From the NCBI RefSeq assembly GCF_964275005.1, contig NC_092700.1, positions 22,801,674 to 22,865,673 of the forward strand: a DNA stretch of 64,000 bases, in the 5' to 3' direction. Below the pieces are notes generated by a model that saw nothing but the letters and a program-made list of their open reading frames with translations, made no database searches and was not told where the DNA came from. Every line of letters starts with the position of its first letter. The first letter of the stretch is position 1. This document shows positions 39,175 through 51,619 of the stretch, piece by piece. Source of the DNA: Diadema setosum. Taxonomy: Eukaryota > Echinodermata > Echinoidea > Diadematoida > Diadematidae. Made by a program: the position numbers and the translations under genes.

Positions 39175-40778
39175 GTATGTTTTATCTTTTACTATTGTAT
39201 GAGAACATTATTGGGAAAAAAAAAACTTGTACATTACTGTTAACGTGTAAACATTGATGATATCAACTCGGCAATGATTGACATCGTTCCGTTTAATATC
39301 ACATTACATAAAATCATTTTGGTAATTATGAAGGGTGTCACCGTCATTACTGCAAGCAATAATCTTAGACGGCTATTGTGGTATTAAATTATCATACTCA
39401 GAATCATTATCACCATTTTATAAATGCATTGTCTGTGATTTAATATCATCACTCAGAAAGAGTCAAATATGGTTTCGGCAAAGCTGAATCGACAGGTGGT
39501 GGGTCTGTCCGAATCCTGTCATAACTTATTACTGCATTTCCTTTCAAACAGATGGTTAGCGTACATTGTCTTCTGAAGCTATTACAAAGACAGATAAGCA
39601 CTAAAGCAAAAGGTATTAACATGATCAAATTGTCTTATCTGTTATTTACAGGTGTATAGGCAAAGTGCGTTCGACCGACAATCAATGTATACTTACCCGT
39701 ATAATTACGTTCATTAAAGAAAAGAAAAAACATGCAAAATCTAACATGGCTGGGGTTAATCATGTTTAATGTGGGCAATCATAGCAGTTGGCGTCACTCC
39801 TGTAGGCCTATTTATACTGAGCACTCCCTACGCACGATAAAGCGGTGATCGGCAGATATGATAATGCTGGTCTCAAGCTACTATACGCGTTGCACTAGGT
39901 TTAGGCCTGCGATTGCTCACGTATATCACGATGGTCCGTTATATGCACTTTAAGATTATCTTATCGGTACATGTAATCTCTTAGTCTTTACGAGCTTCCC
40001 AACCAACAGAAGACTAGAGGTAACGCGACACCAGATAATAAGCCTGCACAACAGTACAATGTCGTCAAGTTCAAATGATGCACAGACCTCGTATTACAGA
40101 AAAACGCTATATCGTCTGTACAGTGTCTCCGCTGTCACAGTCCATACACCCATATAAAAGCTTGTATTTGAATCTAATACGCAAGTTGATATCTCAATAA
40201 GATGACGAAATACCTACACAAAGCAAAAGTCTCTCTCAAAAAAAAATATGATGATAAAGGTATATTTCATTTTCGGGTTAATATATACATCAATACTTAT
40301 GTGACAATGCTTATCTTGATTTTTGCTCGTTCTGGAATTGATAATTGCAGGACAAGAATTCATGTCTCCATTTGCTGTATTCAACTTCGGGTCACTGCCA
40401 TGAAATTTCACTTCAATTTTACTCAGTGTCCCTAGTATAGCACTGTTTCTCATGGATGGTAGGCCTAATGACTCTGTTTTATGGACATTCGTTAGCGTTT
40501 CCCAACGATGTAACGAAGTTTGCAATCACGCGAACGTATGTGATTTGTGGATTTCTGATGAATGAAAATCTCGCAAATTTAATATCGTTTTTCCCAGTCT
40601 GTCAAAGTCTGATCAGCATCTAAGTTTACATTCAAAAGCTACCAAGTAGTGAAATAGTTGTAACTCTATAAGGACGCGAGTGTTTATAAGTTTTTCCGAG
40701 ATGCCGGAAGTAGTTCGCATCACCCCTATATATATTTTCATGTGATCCCTATTATCAAAATATTATACATGTATACAA

Positions 40779-41145
40779 TTAAAGGTCCAGTTTACCTTTG
40801 GGAGCAGTGATTTTAATAATGTTCAAGATATCACATTTGATTCATATGTGTAGGTCTGTTATATCATAAAACATCCTACCATATAACATTTTTGCAATAA
40901 AGCATAAAATATAAGGAGATATCAGTGTTTTTCTCAATAAACCGTAACTGTATACGCTTTAGTCTGGAAACATTTTTATTATAACTATTGTTTATATTTT
41001 GTGTATTTAACAACACTTGACATCCATTACACTGATTCAAATTTTTACAGTGGTTGTTTCTATCCCTAAATCACATTTTAGAACTATTTTAAAGCACTAA
41101 TGCTGGGTTTTCGTTTCATATGCAAAAGGTAAATTGTGCCTTTAA
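40779..41145. repeat. TTAA MITE, family B, NRF-6-like intron 1
   Basis: Starts TTAAAGGTCCAGTTTACC, ends GGTAAATTGTGCCTTTAA. Contains GTTTCTATCCCTAAATCACA and CTAATGCTGGGTTTTCGTTT. About 100 nt before exon 2. Confidence 0.75.
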
Positions 41146-41245
41146 GGCTTTTGGTATTGACATTTCATGCAATTTCCGATACAAAACGAGTGCACGTAGT
41201 TCTAAGTGAGTGAGAGCTTGCTTGGTCTTTCTTTATTGCCATCAG

Positions 41246-41346
41246 ATGAAGAACTCGTGCGGGATTTCCAACGGTCTGTGACGAAATATGGATTGGACTT
41301 TGACGAAACTCTCAACCTACTCACAAACAAGCAAAAGCTTTTGGAA
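41246..41346 (+). CDS. NRF-6-like exon 2 (residues 44-77)
   Basis: Begins the mature domain: EELVRDFQRSVTKYGLDFDE then TLNLLTNKQKLLE. It looks helical and charged. Acceptor TTTATTGCCATCAG, donor GTAAGT, phase 0 at the 3' end. Joins exon 1 in frame, making Asp at the junction. Confidence 0.85.
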
Positions 41347-41967
41347 GTAAGTTCCTCGTAGAATGGTGGTGTACCGCGATAGAAGAAAGAAAAGAACAAG
41401 AAAAAAAATCATAATTTTTCTTGTTCTCTCCAATTTGCTTTTACCTGGTACAATTGTACAATGTCGTTAATAAATTCTGCATTTTAAAGTGAGTAACTAC
41501 ACAAAATCACGGGATAAAATGCCCTCGATCAGCCAGGTGAGGCTGTTTTTCAGAGAGGGCGTGTGTACAGTGTTACAACAACAAAAACAACACAACAATT
41601 AACAAATCACTATTATGAAATAAATCTTTATCGCATAACACAATTTATATTTTGTCATTGGCATTTAATTTTCATGAAGTTGATGGCTCTCGCTCCCAAT
41701 TTGTTGTTTCTTTTTGTTTCTATACCTCATGGAATAATAATGACTTGATTGGTAAGATAGAAATTTCATTAATTGAAAAGAGCTTGAGCGACATCAAAAA
41801 AAGGAAAGCTGTCAATTAGATTTTCCTTTTTCCGTTCATAAATTTTGCATCGGTTATGTATAGCATTATAGATGGTCTTACATCAATAATTAGGCAAAAA
41901 TTAATGGGAAATGCTGTAAATGATTCCATGTTCATCAATCTCCGTCAATTTCTGTCCATCCATTCAG

Positions 41968-42136
41968 CGCCAAAAGGAGAAGATTGCAGAATTCAGGAGC
42001 AAGTCCCGCGTCGTGAACGATCCCACGGGTCGGCGTTTCTATGTCTTCGCCGATGACGCGGTATCGCAGCAATGCCTCGACGATGTCGAACGATACGAAA
42101 CCGACTTGGCGAACAGGGTCTGGTACGCCACGATAA
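41968..42136 (+). CDS. NRF-6-like exon 3 (residues 78-134)
   Basis: Encodes a basic stretch, then VSQQCLDDVERYETDL and a Trp (RVWYATI). The Cys-Leu-x-Asp pattern at about residue 117 matches the first conserved cysteine of the NRF domain. Acceptor CCATTCAG, donor GTAAGA, phase 1. Confidence 0.9.
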
Positions 42137-42466
42137 GTAAGAATCGTGAAGATACAACATTACTGTAACATTTGTCATTTATCTCTCCCTCTTTCTGTCT
42201 TTCTCTCACCGTTTTTTCTCCCACAATTTACTAGGTGAAACATGATTATTCATATTCATCAAGTTTATGAGTCTTTTCTTACCCCCCCCCCCCTCTCTCT
42301 CTCTCTCTCTCTTTCAGTTCTCCCTTCAGTAACATCTATAGTAGTACGTGCGACCATTCTCATTTACTCTTCAACTTCATATCGTTCAACTATTCTGTCC
42401 AAATGTATTTTTGTCATGCTGTTATAATTATTTTACTCTCACTGATCACATTGCTGGTCTTGCTGA

Positions 42467-42570
<104 letters not shown>

Positions 42571-42805
42571 TTCATCATAATCATCATCGTCATCATCTAA
42601 ATCATCATTATACTTTTCTCGTATATAGTATAGTAAGTAGCAGGCCTATTAGTAAACGTATAGTGATAGTAGTACATAGTCATGTAGTTATAGTAATAGT
42701 AGTTGAAGTAGTATATCAAACCCATTATTGAACACATTGAATTTAAAAAAGTATATCAAACCCATTATTGAGCACACTCAATTTAAAAATTTTATAACGC
42801 CATAG

Positions 42806-42981
42806 TGGCAGATTCGGAAGGGCAGCCGAACCTTCGCCAGAGCCTTCGCACTTTCAACTTCAAGTACCCGGGCAACGTGTGGCTGTGCAAGTCTGTGAAG
42901 GAGAACGGGACCTCTGCAGCCCCCTTCGATGCCAAGTACTGCTACACGAGGACCCCGTTTGGGCAGGACGTGACGGGAGAG
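42806..42981 (+). CDS. NRF-6-like exon 4 (residues 134-192)
   Basis: Contains NVWLCKSVKENGTSAAP and AKYCYTRTPFG, adding two or more NRF-domain cysteines and one N-glycosylation sequon (NGT). Far more GC-rich than the flanking intron. The acceptor (TTATAACGCCATAG) has a poor pyrimidine tract and follows a short near-repeat of TATCAAACCCATTATTGA at 42714 and 42752. Confidence 0.88.
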
Positions 42982-43875
42982 GTAAGCGTTAGTTAGAACC
43001 TATACCTTGTTTCATTTTCAAGTCTGTTTTGTTTTCCTCGCAGCTGTCTTTACAGCGACTCCAAAAAGTATAAGCAGATAAGTGACGAGGACTATAATAG
43101 GACATAGATAAATTTATACAATAGAATATACTAATGTAATCAGAACATTATGCGACATGCAAAATAATACCAAGAAATTAAGGCAGCATTCGATATAATC
43201 ATTTCTTTGGCTATAGGTGCATTAAAAACACGACACATTTTTCCCGCATCCCAACATCTACACAAGCTTGCCATAAAGAAAGGTACGCATATCACTCACG
43301 CTCATGCCATTCTCATTTTGTTTTGTACACAAAATTTATATAAATCATGTATCTTACATTCAGTTATTTATTATAGTTGATTTAATTTCTTATGTACTTG
43401 AACTCATGAAAATGCAGTGGAAGGAGAGCAAAGAGAGAGGGAAAGAGATTGTGAGAGACTTAAGTCCACAAAAATATCTTCAGTGCGATTCAATTCATTT
43501 TATTTTCATACTTCTCATTTATGAATATTACAACAGAAATAATGATACAAGTTCTTTCACCTTGTAAACAATGTACAGAAAACAAACAATACACATGGTG
43601 ATTAGGCAGCAATTGTAATGACAACTGGTCAAAATCGAAATGGGGTTGAACAAAGAGAAGTATGACGGTATTTCAAGTCTTTCAAGTCTTTCAAGTATCT
43701 TGAAAGACGAAGCAGAAGTTTCACATAAAGATAAAATATAGTCAAGTGGTGGTGTATGAGAGTCTGTGCTTTGTTGTGAATGGCGTATTAAAATCAGTAA
43801 GGCGGGTATGAATTCGATTCTTGTAAGAAGATTTTTCAACATTTCAATTCGTCTTTCCGATGTCGGTGATCTCAG

Positions 43876-43954
43876 GGGGCGAATTACCTGGGGTTTGGGA
43901 CCTGTTGGCCGGCGACGTGTACACAGGACGAGATCAACACCTTGTCACAGAAGA
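43876..43954 (+). CDS. NRF-6-like exon 5 (residues 193-219)
   Basis: Reads GANYLGFGTCWPATCTQDEI. The G.C(W/V)P..C(T/S)..EI signature is the clearest NRF-domain motif. Acceptor GTGATCTCAG, donor GTAAGA, phase 1. Confidence 0.93.
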
Positions 43955-44778
43955 GTAAGACATTAATTTAGTTCTTTCTACTTTTATGTTGGTTGTTATT
44001 TATAAACTCGTCTTCAGAGGTTGGAGTTAAGACCTTGTGTCAGAAACCAAGAAGTGACACCCGCAAAGCCATCTATTTCATTTGATGAAAACCTAGAGAC
44101 CGGAACAAAATGATTCATCCAACAGAGACGAAGAAGACAAACAATCACAAAAAAGGAGGGGGATCACAGCCAGCAAAAAGTTGGTGACAATACAGACACG
44201 ACACCTTTTCACGTTGCAAATTATGGCAGTGATGCCTAACCTAATACATACTGATAATAATTTAGATATAATATTTTGGAGACGCACTTTTGGTGCCAAC
44301 TTCGTAATTTTCTGACGAGCTTTCTCTTTTATGTAGTTACTAATCATGACGTCATGGTAGATTCAGATGATATCACGTGTTCACTGACATTTATTGAGCA
44401 GCGATGCCGATAAAGTGCCGTGCATTAATAAAACTTAATGAGATGAGTGCTGATATAGATTAAAACCTTCATCTTTCTGATCAAATTGAACAAATAACCT
44501 TCCTACTAAGGTAATAAGACACTGCTGGAAACTTTAACTATGATCATCGCGAACTCTTTCAGGTCATACACTAACTATCATAGTATCCCTAAATTAGTTA
44601 TTTTCCGCTTTATGAGAGAAAAAAACCTAAATCGTGATGTTATTACTGGATGGAAAATTATTGCCCCTCCCGGAAAATTATGACTTTAACGCTTACACAT
44701 TGATTATTCATTTAAAAACAATTAAGTAGACTGAGTTGTAGTATCGACGGCTATGAAGCATCAAAGCGTCATCACAAC

Positions 44779-45206
44779 TTAAAGGTACTAGCCCACATTT
44801 GCAAACCCACGAAAATCAAAACTGCATAAAACAGGTCCAATATGACTTCAAGTACAAGTTATAACAGTAACATACCTCACCTGTCGCTCTTTGTCTATAC
44901 CATACATAACAGAGAGAAAATCATCGTTTAAAAATCAATTTTCAAACCGGGTCAACCCGACCCAAAATCGAATTACGAGCGCGGGCTATAGCTACGTACA
45001 TTGTACATGTAACACGTACGTGTACCAGAGCTAGCGAGCGTTATGCGCATGCATACGGATTACGGTGCATTTTCATTTATTTTTATGAAAGTAATGGACT
45101 AATTGGAACGAAATTTTGCACAGGTGTTACTGCAATCATACCCAAACTCCATGCTAACTATGAGACCAATTGCTGCAGGTTTACAAATGTGGGCTAATAC
45201 CTTTAA
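44779..45206. repeat. TTAA MITE, family C, NRF-6-like intron 5
   Basis: Ends TTAAAGGTACTAGCCCACAT and ATGTGGGCTAATACCTTTAA are nearly perfect inverted copies. 428 nt, no coding frame. A different interior from families A and B but the same TTAAAGG terminus. Confidence 0.8.
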
Positions 45207-46068
45207 AGTTACGTAATTTGTAAGGCAGTGAATAAATGATTGAGGGTATATTTACCGATTCAAAGTACAAAGTATTTCCTCTGTAATTGCGTAATAGATC
45301 TGTGTTTGACGACGGCAGGACGTGACAAAGAAAGCAGCAATAAATTATAATTATGTAAATTACATTGAAGTTTGTTTTGGATGTTGCTTTAGATTTTTGT
45401 GCACTGCAGGTGGCTATGTTCGTTTGGCATGAACTTTCTATAGGATGCGGATAATAATCATATTATGAAAGATTTTTTTTTCCCGACGTCTTATCGCTAA
45501 ACTCACATCACGCTACAAAGCACACGTACTGGCACACATTATAGCGACAGACAAGCAAGTAATCCTTGTCTGTTTGATTGTTTCTTCCTATGACAATTCG
45601 GCCTTACCTCCGTGTCGATCACTGATCATGCGTACATCTGAACTGATCGACAAACATGATCTAATAAATGCGATTATAAAGGGAGAGGCCCAACTGTGGA
45701 CTTAACACGCCCTTGTTTACTTTCAAATTACGAAACGCGAACAACACTGACTGAGCGGATGATTGTTGAACTTGTATCTCGATGCGTGGCGATAATGGAG
45801 TCCTACCCAATGTATGATAACGGACCGTTAAGTCCTTAAAAATGAGGATGATTTGTTCGTAATAACCTCTGATACATCAAATTGAATTGAAAGAATGGTA
45901 CAATGTATCAATAATGAAAGATATTGACATTCGAAGAAGAAATGATTACACTGTTGTTTTTAGGAACGCGCATACCCAACCTACACCGATATCAAAGGTA
46001 TGGACTAAACAAAATGATGATGAATGTAAAAACAGAATTTCTATCCTTTCTCAATGTATTCAAAGACG

Positions 46069-46073
<5 letters not shown>

Positions 46074-46110
<37 letters not shown>
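46074..46110. repeat. (GA)n run followed by poly-G
   Basis: About 13 GA units then a G run, in NRF-6-like intron 5. Confidence 0.9.
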
Positions 46111-46744
46111 ATAATGAAGCTATTCCAATTCAAATTTGCCATTACCTTCGTACGCATGTTATCACAAATCTTTGCGTATAATAGTGATATCAGTATAGGT
46201 CTTTCACAACGATTTTGAGTGAACAAAGAAAATGAATACCAGTTTTGCTATTTTTCAACCTTTTCTTTGCCTTTCTAGTCAAACTTGTAATGAAATGTTG
46301 TTGTTTACCCATCGTTTGCAACTTCTTCACGATTTGATGAAAGAAGAAGACAATCATCCTTATAATCATTGTGACGTTGTTCAACTGAATCCGTAAAACT
46401 CATGAACAAAGGCACTTAGCTTAACAATCTACTGTAGTATACATTACTGTTCTTGCCTTGGGACCGTGATCCGTGATCCGTGTTCTGTGTTCCGTTTTTT
46501 GTGTTTTGTGACATTTTACTGCTTTAGTCCCAAGTAAGATTAGTAAATCCATCTATATTACAACGTTGATATCATTGCCACTGCCATCTTATATCGGCAC
46601 TGTAACAAATCATGTCATCATACAGATACAGAATAATGTAAATGAAAATTCTGATGGGCAACCTGCATGCAGGCGCATCACGTGCATTTGATGCATTTAA
46701 AGATGCATTTTTATCAGAAATCATACGTTTTAATTTTTCTCAAG

Positions 46745-46829
46745 GTTGGGCAATTGCTCTGACGAATGGAACTTACGTGGTGGATTGCCAAGAACCCGAA
46801 CCATGGAGAACAGCCGACATTGCTTTCCT
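46745..46829 (+). CDS. NRF-6-like exon 6 (residues 219-247)
   Basis: Reads WAIALTNGTYVVDCQEPEPW then RTADIAFL. It holds another sequon (NGT), the last NRF-domain cysteine and the start of the first membrane span. Acceptor TTTTTCTCAAG, donor GTAAGT, phase 2. Confidence 0.88.
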
Positions 46830-46914
46830 GTAAGTATCATCACCACGGATTCTTCATTTCTTTTCATGAACGCTCATGTTACCAACTTGTATTTAATGTT
46901 GTTTCTTATTTATA

Positions 46915-46982
46915 CAATTGGAATTGAATTGAATTGAATTGAATTGAATTGAATTGAATCGAATTGAATTGAATTGAATTGA
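46915..46982. repeat. (GAATT)n pentanucleotide repeat
   Basis: About 13 units with one T-to-C change, ending in a poly-A run. Intron 6 of the NRF-6-like gene. Confidence 0.95.
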
Positions 46983-47117
46983 AAAAAAAAAGCATTGCAG
47001 TTGAAGTACGTAATGCTTCCACAATTTCCATTCATGTTTAACGCTTTGCCTACCTTTTTATCTCGGTCAATCTTGTGTGCATTCATTTTGTCTTTCTTTT
47101 ACTGGTGTGTGCATCAG

Positions 47118-47563
47118 CACCCTGCTTTCTTTCTTTGCATTGTTGGTGTGCATTGGCACCTTCTACGAGATATATCTCCAAGTTCTGGTGTTGGGAAGGA
47201 TCGAGGAATTGCGCTGTGATAAAAAATACCGCTTCGACGACGAAGTGCATGCCGACAAAGAGAAACAAGACCCTCCGGTTATCGTCACCGAAAAGGCCAC
47301 GAAGGCAGTTGGAAGCGAAAAGAGTATCGACGAGGACCTTGATGACGACAACGATCGCGACTCGGCTCTGACGGCGTCTTCGGAGGAGATCGACAACCAG
47401 TCCAGCAACGCCGATGACCGGTCCGAGGATGACGGTGTGGTGAACGAAGGTTTCAAGAGTGACGAAAAGACGTCAGTCCATCCGAGGAAGACTGTCACCA
47501 TTGAGGAGTTCGACGTCGAGCAGCCGACATCGAACGGAAACAAGAGGATTGCTCGCAGATGGG
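47118..47563 (+). CDS. NRF-6-like exon 7, membrane span and acidic linker (residues 247-396)
   Basis: The largest exon (446 nt). It completes a hydrophobic segment (TLLSFFALLVCIGTFYEIYL) and then codes about 130 polar, acidic residues rich in Asp, Glu, Ser and Lys, such as EDLDDDNDRDSALTASSEEI. This is probably a disordered cytosolic linker with many possible casein-kinase-type sites, and it is longer than I expect for the loop in this family. The donor is GGGGTAAAA, weaker than the other donors in the gene. See the short-isoform entry for reading past it. Confidence 0.9.
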
Positions 47564-47850
47564 GTAAAAATGACCGATGCGTATCTTAGCACCGTGTAAT
47601 GAACTGTACCAGTGTCAACATTCATTGTTATCTATTTTCATTGTGAGAGACAGTGTACATAAAACTTAGCTGTAAAACAATTCTGGTGCTTTATAATTTA
47701 ATTGCAAACATATCTCGTGTCAAAGGGTATCTTTGGTCGACCTATTTGAGATACAAAGAAGCTGAACTTTTTGGGTTGTGCGTATTGTACTATGTTAGTA
47801 GTTTCTGTATTTCACACTACAATTCTTGCTGCAGGTTATACTTGAATAAA
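47564..47850 (+). CDS. Alternative short-isoform 3' end of the NRF-6-like gene (hypothesis)
   Basis: If the weak exon 7 donor is skipped, the frame runs on through GKNDRCVS to TAG at 47587-47589, giving a product of about 403 residues. AATAAA sits at 47845-47850, after about 255 nt of A/T-rich possible 3' UTR. The product would be the NRF domain, one membrane span and the acidic tail, without acyltransferase. The sequence permits this; use of it is an inference. Confidence 0.4.
47845..47850 (+). terminator. Intronic polyadenylation signal in NRF-6-like intron 7
   Basis: AATAAA preceded by TTATACTTG and followed by GTTTCTATATAACGTCTAGTCAAGTGTG, which includes a GT-rich element. It lies 282 nt after the exon 7 donor, a typical place for an alternative terminal exon. 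Confidence 0.4.
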
Positions 47851-48561
47851 GTTTCTATATAACGTCTAGTCAAGTGTGACATATGCTATGGCAGTCAGTA
47901 ATATTCTTTATAGCGTGGAAAGAGAGATCCTGAGGTTTGATTTTGTTAAACCATAACCATAACGAATTGACAGAGCTGAAACTAGATATTACAATGTGAA
48001 AGACCGCGTCCTACCTTTAGATGACTTATGATACGATGAGGGGTTTTACGAGCATACACCTATTAAAAAAGTTTGTTAAATGCCAAAACCACTGCTGTAT
48101 TTCTTGTCAGAATTTAACTCGATGGAAGAATTTTATGATCGACACAATGAGGCATGCACCGAATTGAAAACATTGAGGTGTAGAAAATTAAGGTGAAGTA
48201 TTCTTGTAATAAAAAATTCTGAGTTTTAGAACTGCCTGATTCAAACATCTTTTCACAACGACATAATTATAATCCACCCTCCCCTTTCACGAATGATTCC
48301 CAAATGACCTTTTTGGAGAGCAGTACCAGTACTGAAGAAGCTGTCCAGAGCAGCCTGGGAGTTGTAATCATGTTTGTGAAATTCTAGTTCGTTCTAATAC
48401 GTTCTTAAAGTTATAATTGGAATGATAGATATCAAAATCATGATGATTTTACTGCAGTCAATTCATATAATTATCAATGCAATGAGTGTAATGATAATGA
48501 GTACAGCCGTAACTGTGTCTGTTTCCTTGGCGGTAAAACGTTGGGTGATAGAGGGATCAAC

Positions 48562-51500
48562 CAACGGCGTAGCCAGGATTTCATCTTAGGGGGGGCGGTT
48601 AGTCTGCGAGGGAGCGAAGCGACCGAGCCCGAGCGAGCGGAGCGAGCGAGGGGGGGAGGGTGTGGGAGGGGGGTGTCCCCCCTCCCACGGTAAGAACTTT
48701 TTTGCATTTGGATGTTGTAAATGGTGCAATTTGATGCATGTTTTTGCGCGTTTTATCGACGTGAAACAGTCCCACTTGTTTATGGTAGCAGTTTATTTTG
48801 ATGTAGATTATTATTGAACAATTTGCCTATAAAAGGGTATAATTTAGATACACTTCTTGTATTAATTCTTTTCACTGAATATCATGAACGCGACTGAACC
48901 CGAGCGAGCGGAGCGAGCGAGGGGGAGGGGAGGGTGTGGGAGGGGGGTGTCCCCCCTCCCACGATAAGAACTTTTTGCATTTTGATGTTGCAAATGGCGC
49001 AATTTGATGCATGTTTTTGCACGTTTTATCGACGTGAAACAGTCCCATTGGTTTACGATAGCAGTATATTTTAGCGTAGATTATTATTGAACAATTTGCC
49101 TGTAAAATGGTATAATTCAAATATTCTTTTCACTGAATATCATGAACGCGACTGAACCCGAGCGAGCAGAGGGAGCGAGGGGGTAGGGGAGGGTGTGGGA
49201 GGGGGGTTTCCCCCCTCCCACGGTGAGAACTATTTACATTTTGATTTTGCAAATGGTGCAATTTGATGCATGTATTTGCGTGTTTTAACGACGTGAAACA
49301 GTCCCACTTGTTTAAGATTGCAGTATATTTTAGAGTAGATTATCATTGAACAATTTGCCTATAAAATGGTATAATTCCAGTACACTTCTTGTATTAATTC
49401 TTTTCACTGAATATCATGAACGCGACTGAACCCGAGCGAGCGGAGCGAGCGAGGGGGTAGGGGAGGGTGTGGGAGGGGGGTTTCCCCCCTCCCACGGTGA
49501 GAACTTTTTACATTTTGATTTTGCAAATGGTGCAATTTGATGCATGTTTTAACGACGTGAAACAGTCCCACTTGTTTAAGATTGCAGTATATTTTATATC
49601 ATGAACGCGACTGAATCCGAGCGAGCGGAGCGAGCGAGGGGGAGGGGAGGGTGTGGGAGGGGGGTGTCCCCCCTCCCACGATAAGAACTTTTTGCATTTT
49701 GATGTTGCAAATGGTGCAATTTGATGCATGTTTTGCGCGTTTTATTGACGTGAAACAGGGCCTCTTGTTTAAGGTAGCAGTATATTTTAGTGTAGATTAT
49801 TATTGAACAATTTGCCTATAAAATGGTATAATTCAAATACACTTCTTGTATTAATTCTTTTCACTGAATATCATGAACGCGACTGAACCCGAGCGAGCGG
49901 AGCGAGCGGAGCGAGCGAGGGGGTAGGGGAGGGTGAGAGGGGAACCCCCCTCCCACGGTGAGAACTTTTTACATTTTGATTTTGCAAATGGTGCAATTTG
50001 ATGCATGTATTTGCGTGTTTTAACGACGTGAAATAGTCCCACTTGTTTAAGATTGCAGTATATTTTAGTGTAGATTATTATTGAACAATTTGCCTATAAA
50101 ATGGTATAATTCCAATACACTTCTTGTATTAATTCTTTTCACTGAATATCATGAACGCGACTGAACCCGAGCGAGCGGAGCGAGCGAGGGGGTAGGGGAG
50201 GGTGTGGGAGGGGGGTTTCCCCCCTCCCACGGTGAGAAGTTTTTACATTTTGGTTTTGCAAATGGTGCAATTTGATGCATGTTTTGCGTGTTTTAACGAC
50301 GTGAAACAGTCCCACTTGTTTTAGATTGCAGTATATTTTAGTGTAGATTATTATTGAACAATTTGCCTATAAAATGGTATAATTCCAATACACTTCTTGT
50401 ATTAATTCTTTTCACTGAATATCATGAACGCGACTGAACCCGAGCGAGCGGAGCCAACGAGGGGGGAGGGGAGGGTGTGGGAGGGGGGTGTCCCCCCTCC
50501 CACGGTAAGAACTTTTTGCATTTTGATTTTGCAAATGGTGCAATTTGATGCATGTTTTTGCGTGTTTTAACGAGTTGAAACAGTCCCACTTGTTTAAGGT
50601 TGCCGTATATTTTAGTGTAGATTATTATTGAACAATTTGCCTATAAAACAGTATAATTCAAACACACTAGTCTTCTTGTATTAATTCTTACACTGAATAT
50701 CATGAACGCTGTCTGTTCAGCAATCAAACAGAAAAAGCATGCACACGAGGGTGTAGATAGGGGCATATCCCCTCCCACACGAAGGTGATTTTGCGTTTTC
50801 AGACCTGAAATTCAGCGATCTGGTGCAAATTTTTGGTGCAACACTTTTTCATCGAAGTGTTAAAATCACCATCTGTGCGTATGTATAAAGTCTAGTGAGG
50901 TAGAACTTAGGGGAAGGGGGATTCCCCCTCCCGCTCGCGGAGCTTTTGCGTTTTTAGAATTGAAATAAAGCGATCTTGGTATAGCCACAGTCTACTTCTT
51001 TGCATGGCGGGGGGGGGGGGGGGGGGAACAGGAAGAAGGCGTTGGCGAGTGTTATCTCCACTCTTCCCTTCCGATGGAGCTTGTATCTTTTTAAGGCTGA
51101 AATTGAGATATCTCGTATACGCATAATAAGCATATTTGATGGAATCAACATTTGGGTAATCAAAAAAAAAAATGATGGGGGGGGGGCTGAGGGAGGAGAA
51201 AAGGGTCGATTAAAAGGGGAAATTCCCCTTATACATGAGAGAACCTTCAGTTTTCGGAATATTAGTGAAAAGTCTTGTGCACTCAGAATTATTCAGAATT
51301 TTTTTTAATCTAAAAAGTGTACTTAGCTAGGGAAAGCGGCAAAGAGGGGGAGGGTTTGGGAGGGGGTATCCCCCTCCCAAGCACGAGAGATTTTGCATAT
51401 TTTGAATTGAAATTCAACGATCTGGTGCACACTTTGAGTGAAATATTCAAAAAAATATATCTTATTTGATGAAAGGTTGCAAAGGAGACCCGCTTCATGT

Positions 51501-51614
51501 GCATGCATACAGTATACACGCATTTTTTTTTCCCGCCTCCCAACTCCTCGGTCCAAATCTTAGGGGGGGGCGACCGCCCCCATCGCCCCCCCCCCCCCCC
51601 TGGCTACGCCAGTG
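48562..51614. mobile_element. 3.05-kb hAT-like non-autonomous element in NRF-6-like intron 7
   Basis: Left end CAACGGCGTAGCCAGG and the complement of the right end CACTGGCGTAGCCAGG form the terminal repeats. An exact 8-bp duplication, GGATCAAC, flanks it at 48554-48561 and 51615-51622, as expected of hAT elements. No transposase frame is seen. Most of the interior is a 276-bp tandem array, followed by diverged G-rich units to 51600. Confidence 0.85.
48613..50720. repeat. 276-bp satellite array inside the hAT-like element
   Basis: Unit starts (GAACGCGACTGAACCCGAG or close) at about 48885, 49142, 49416, 49596, 49873, 50149 and 50425, with a partial copy before and a decayed one near 50701. Spacings are 257, 274, 180, 277, 276, 276 and 276. 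Each unit has GAGCGAGCGGAGCGAGCGAG and a GC hairpin, GGGAGGGGGG-T-CCCCCCTCCC. Confidence 0.9.
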
Positions 51615-51619
51615 GGATC

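Noticed and set aside
48601..50720. CRISPR-like regular repeats
   Set aside because: The whole 276-bp unit is repeated with no unique spacers, and the context is an animal intron.
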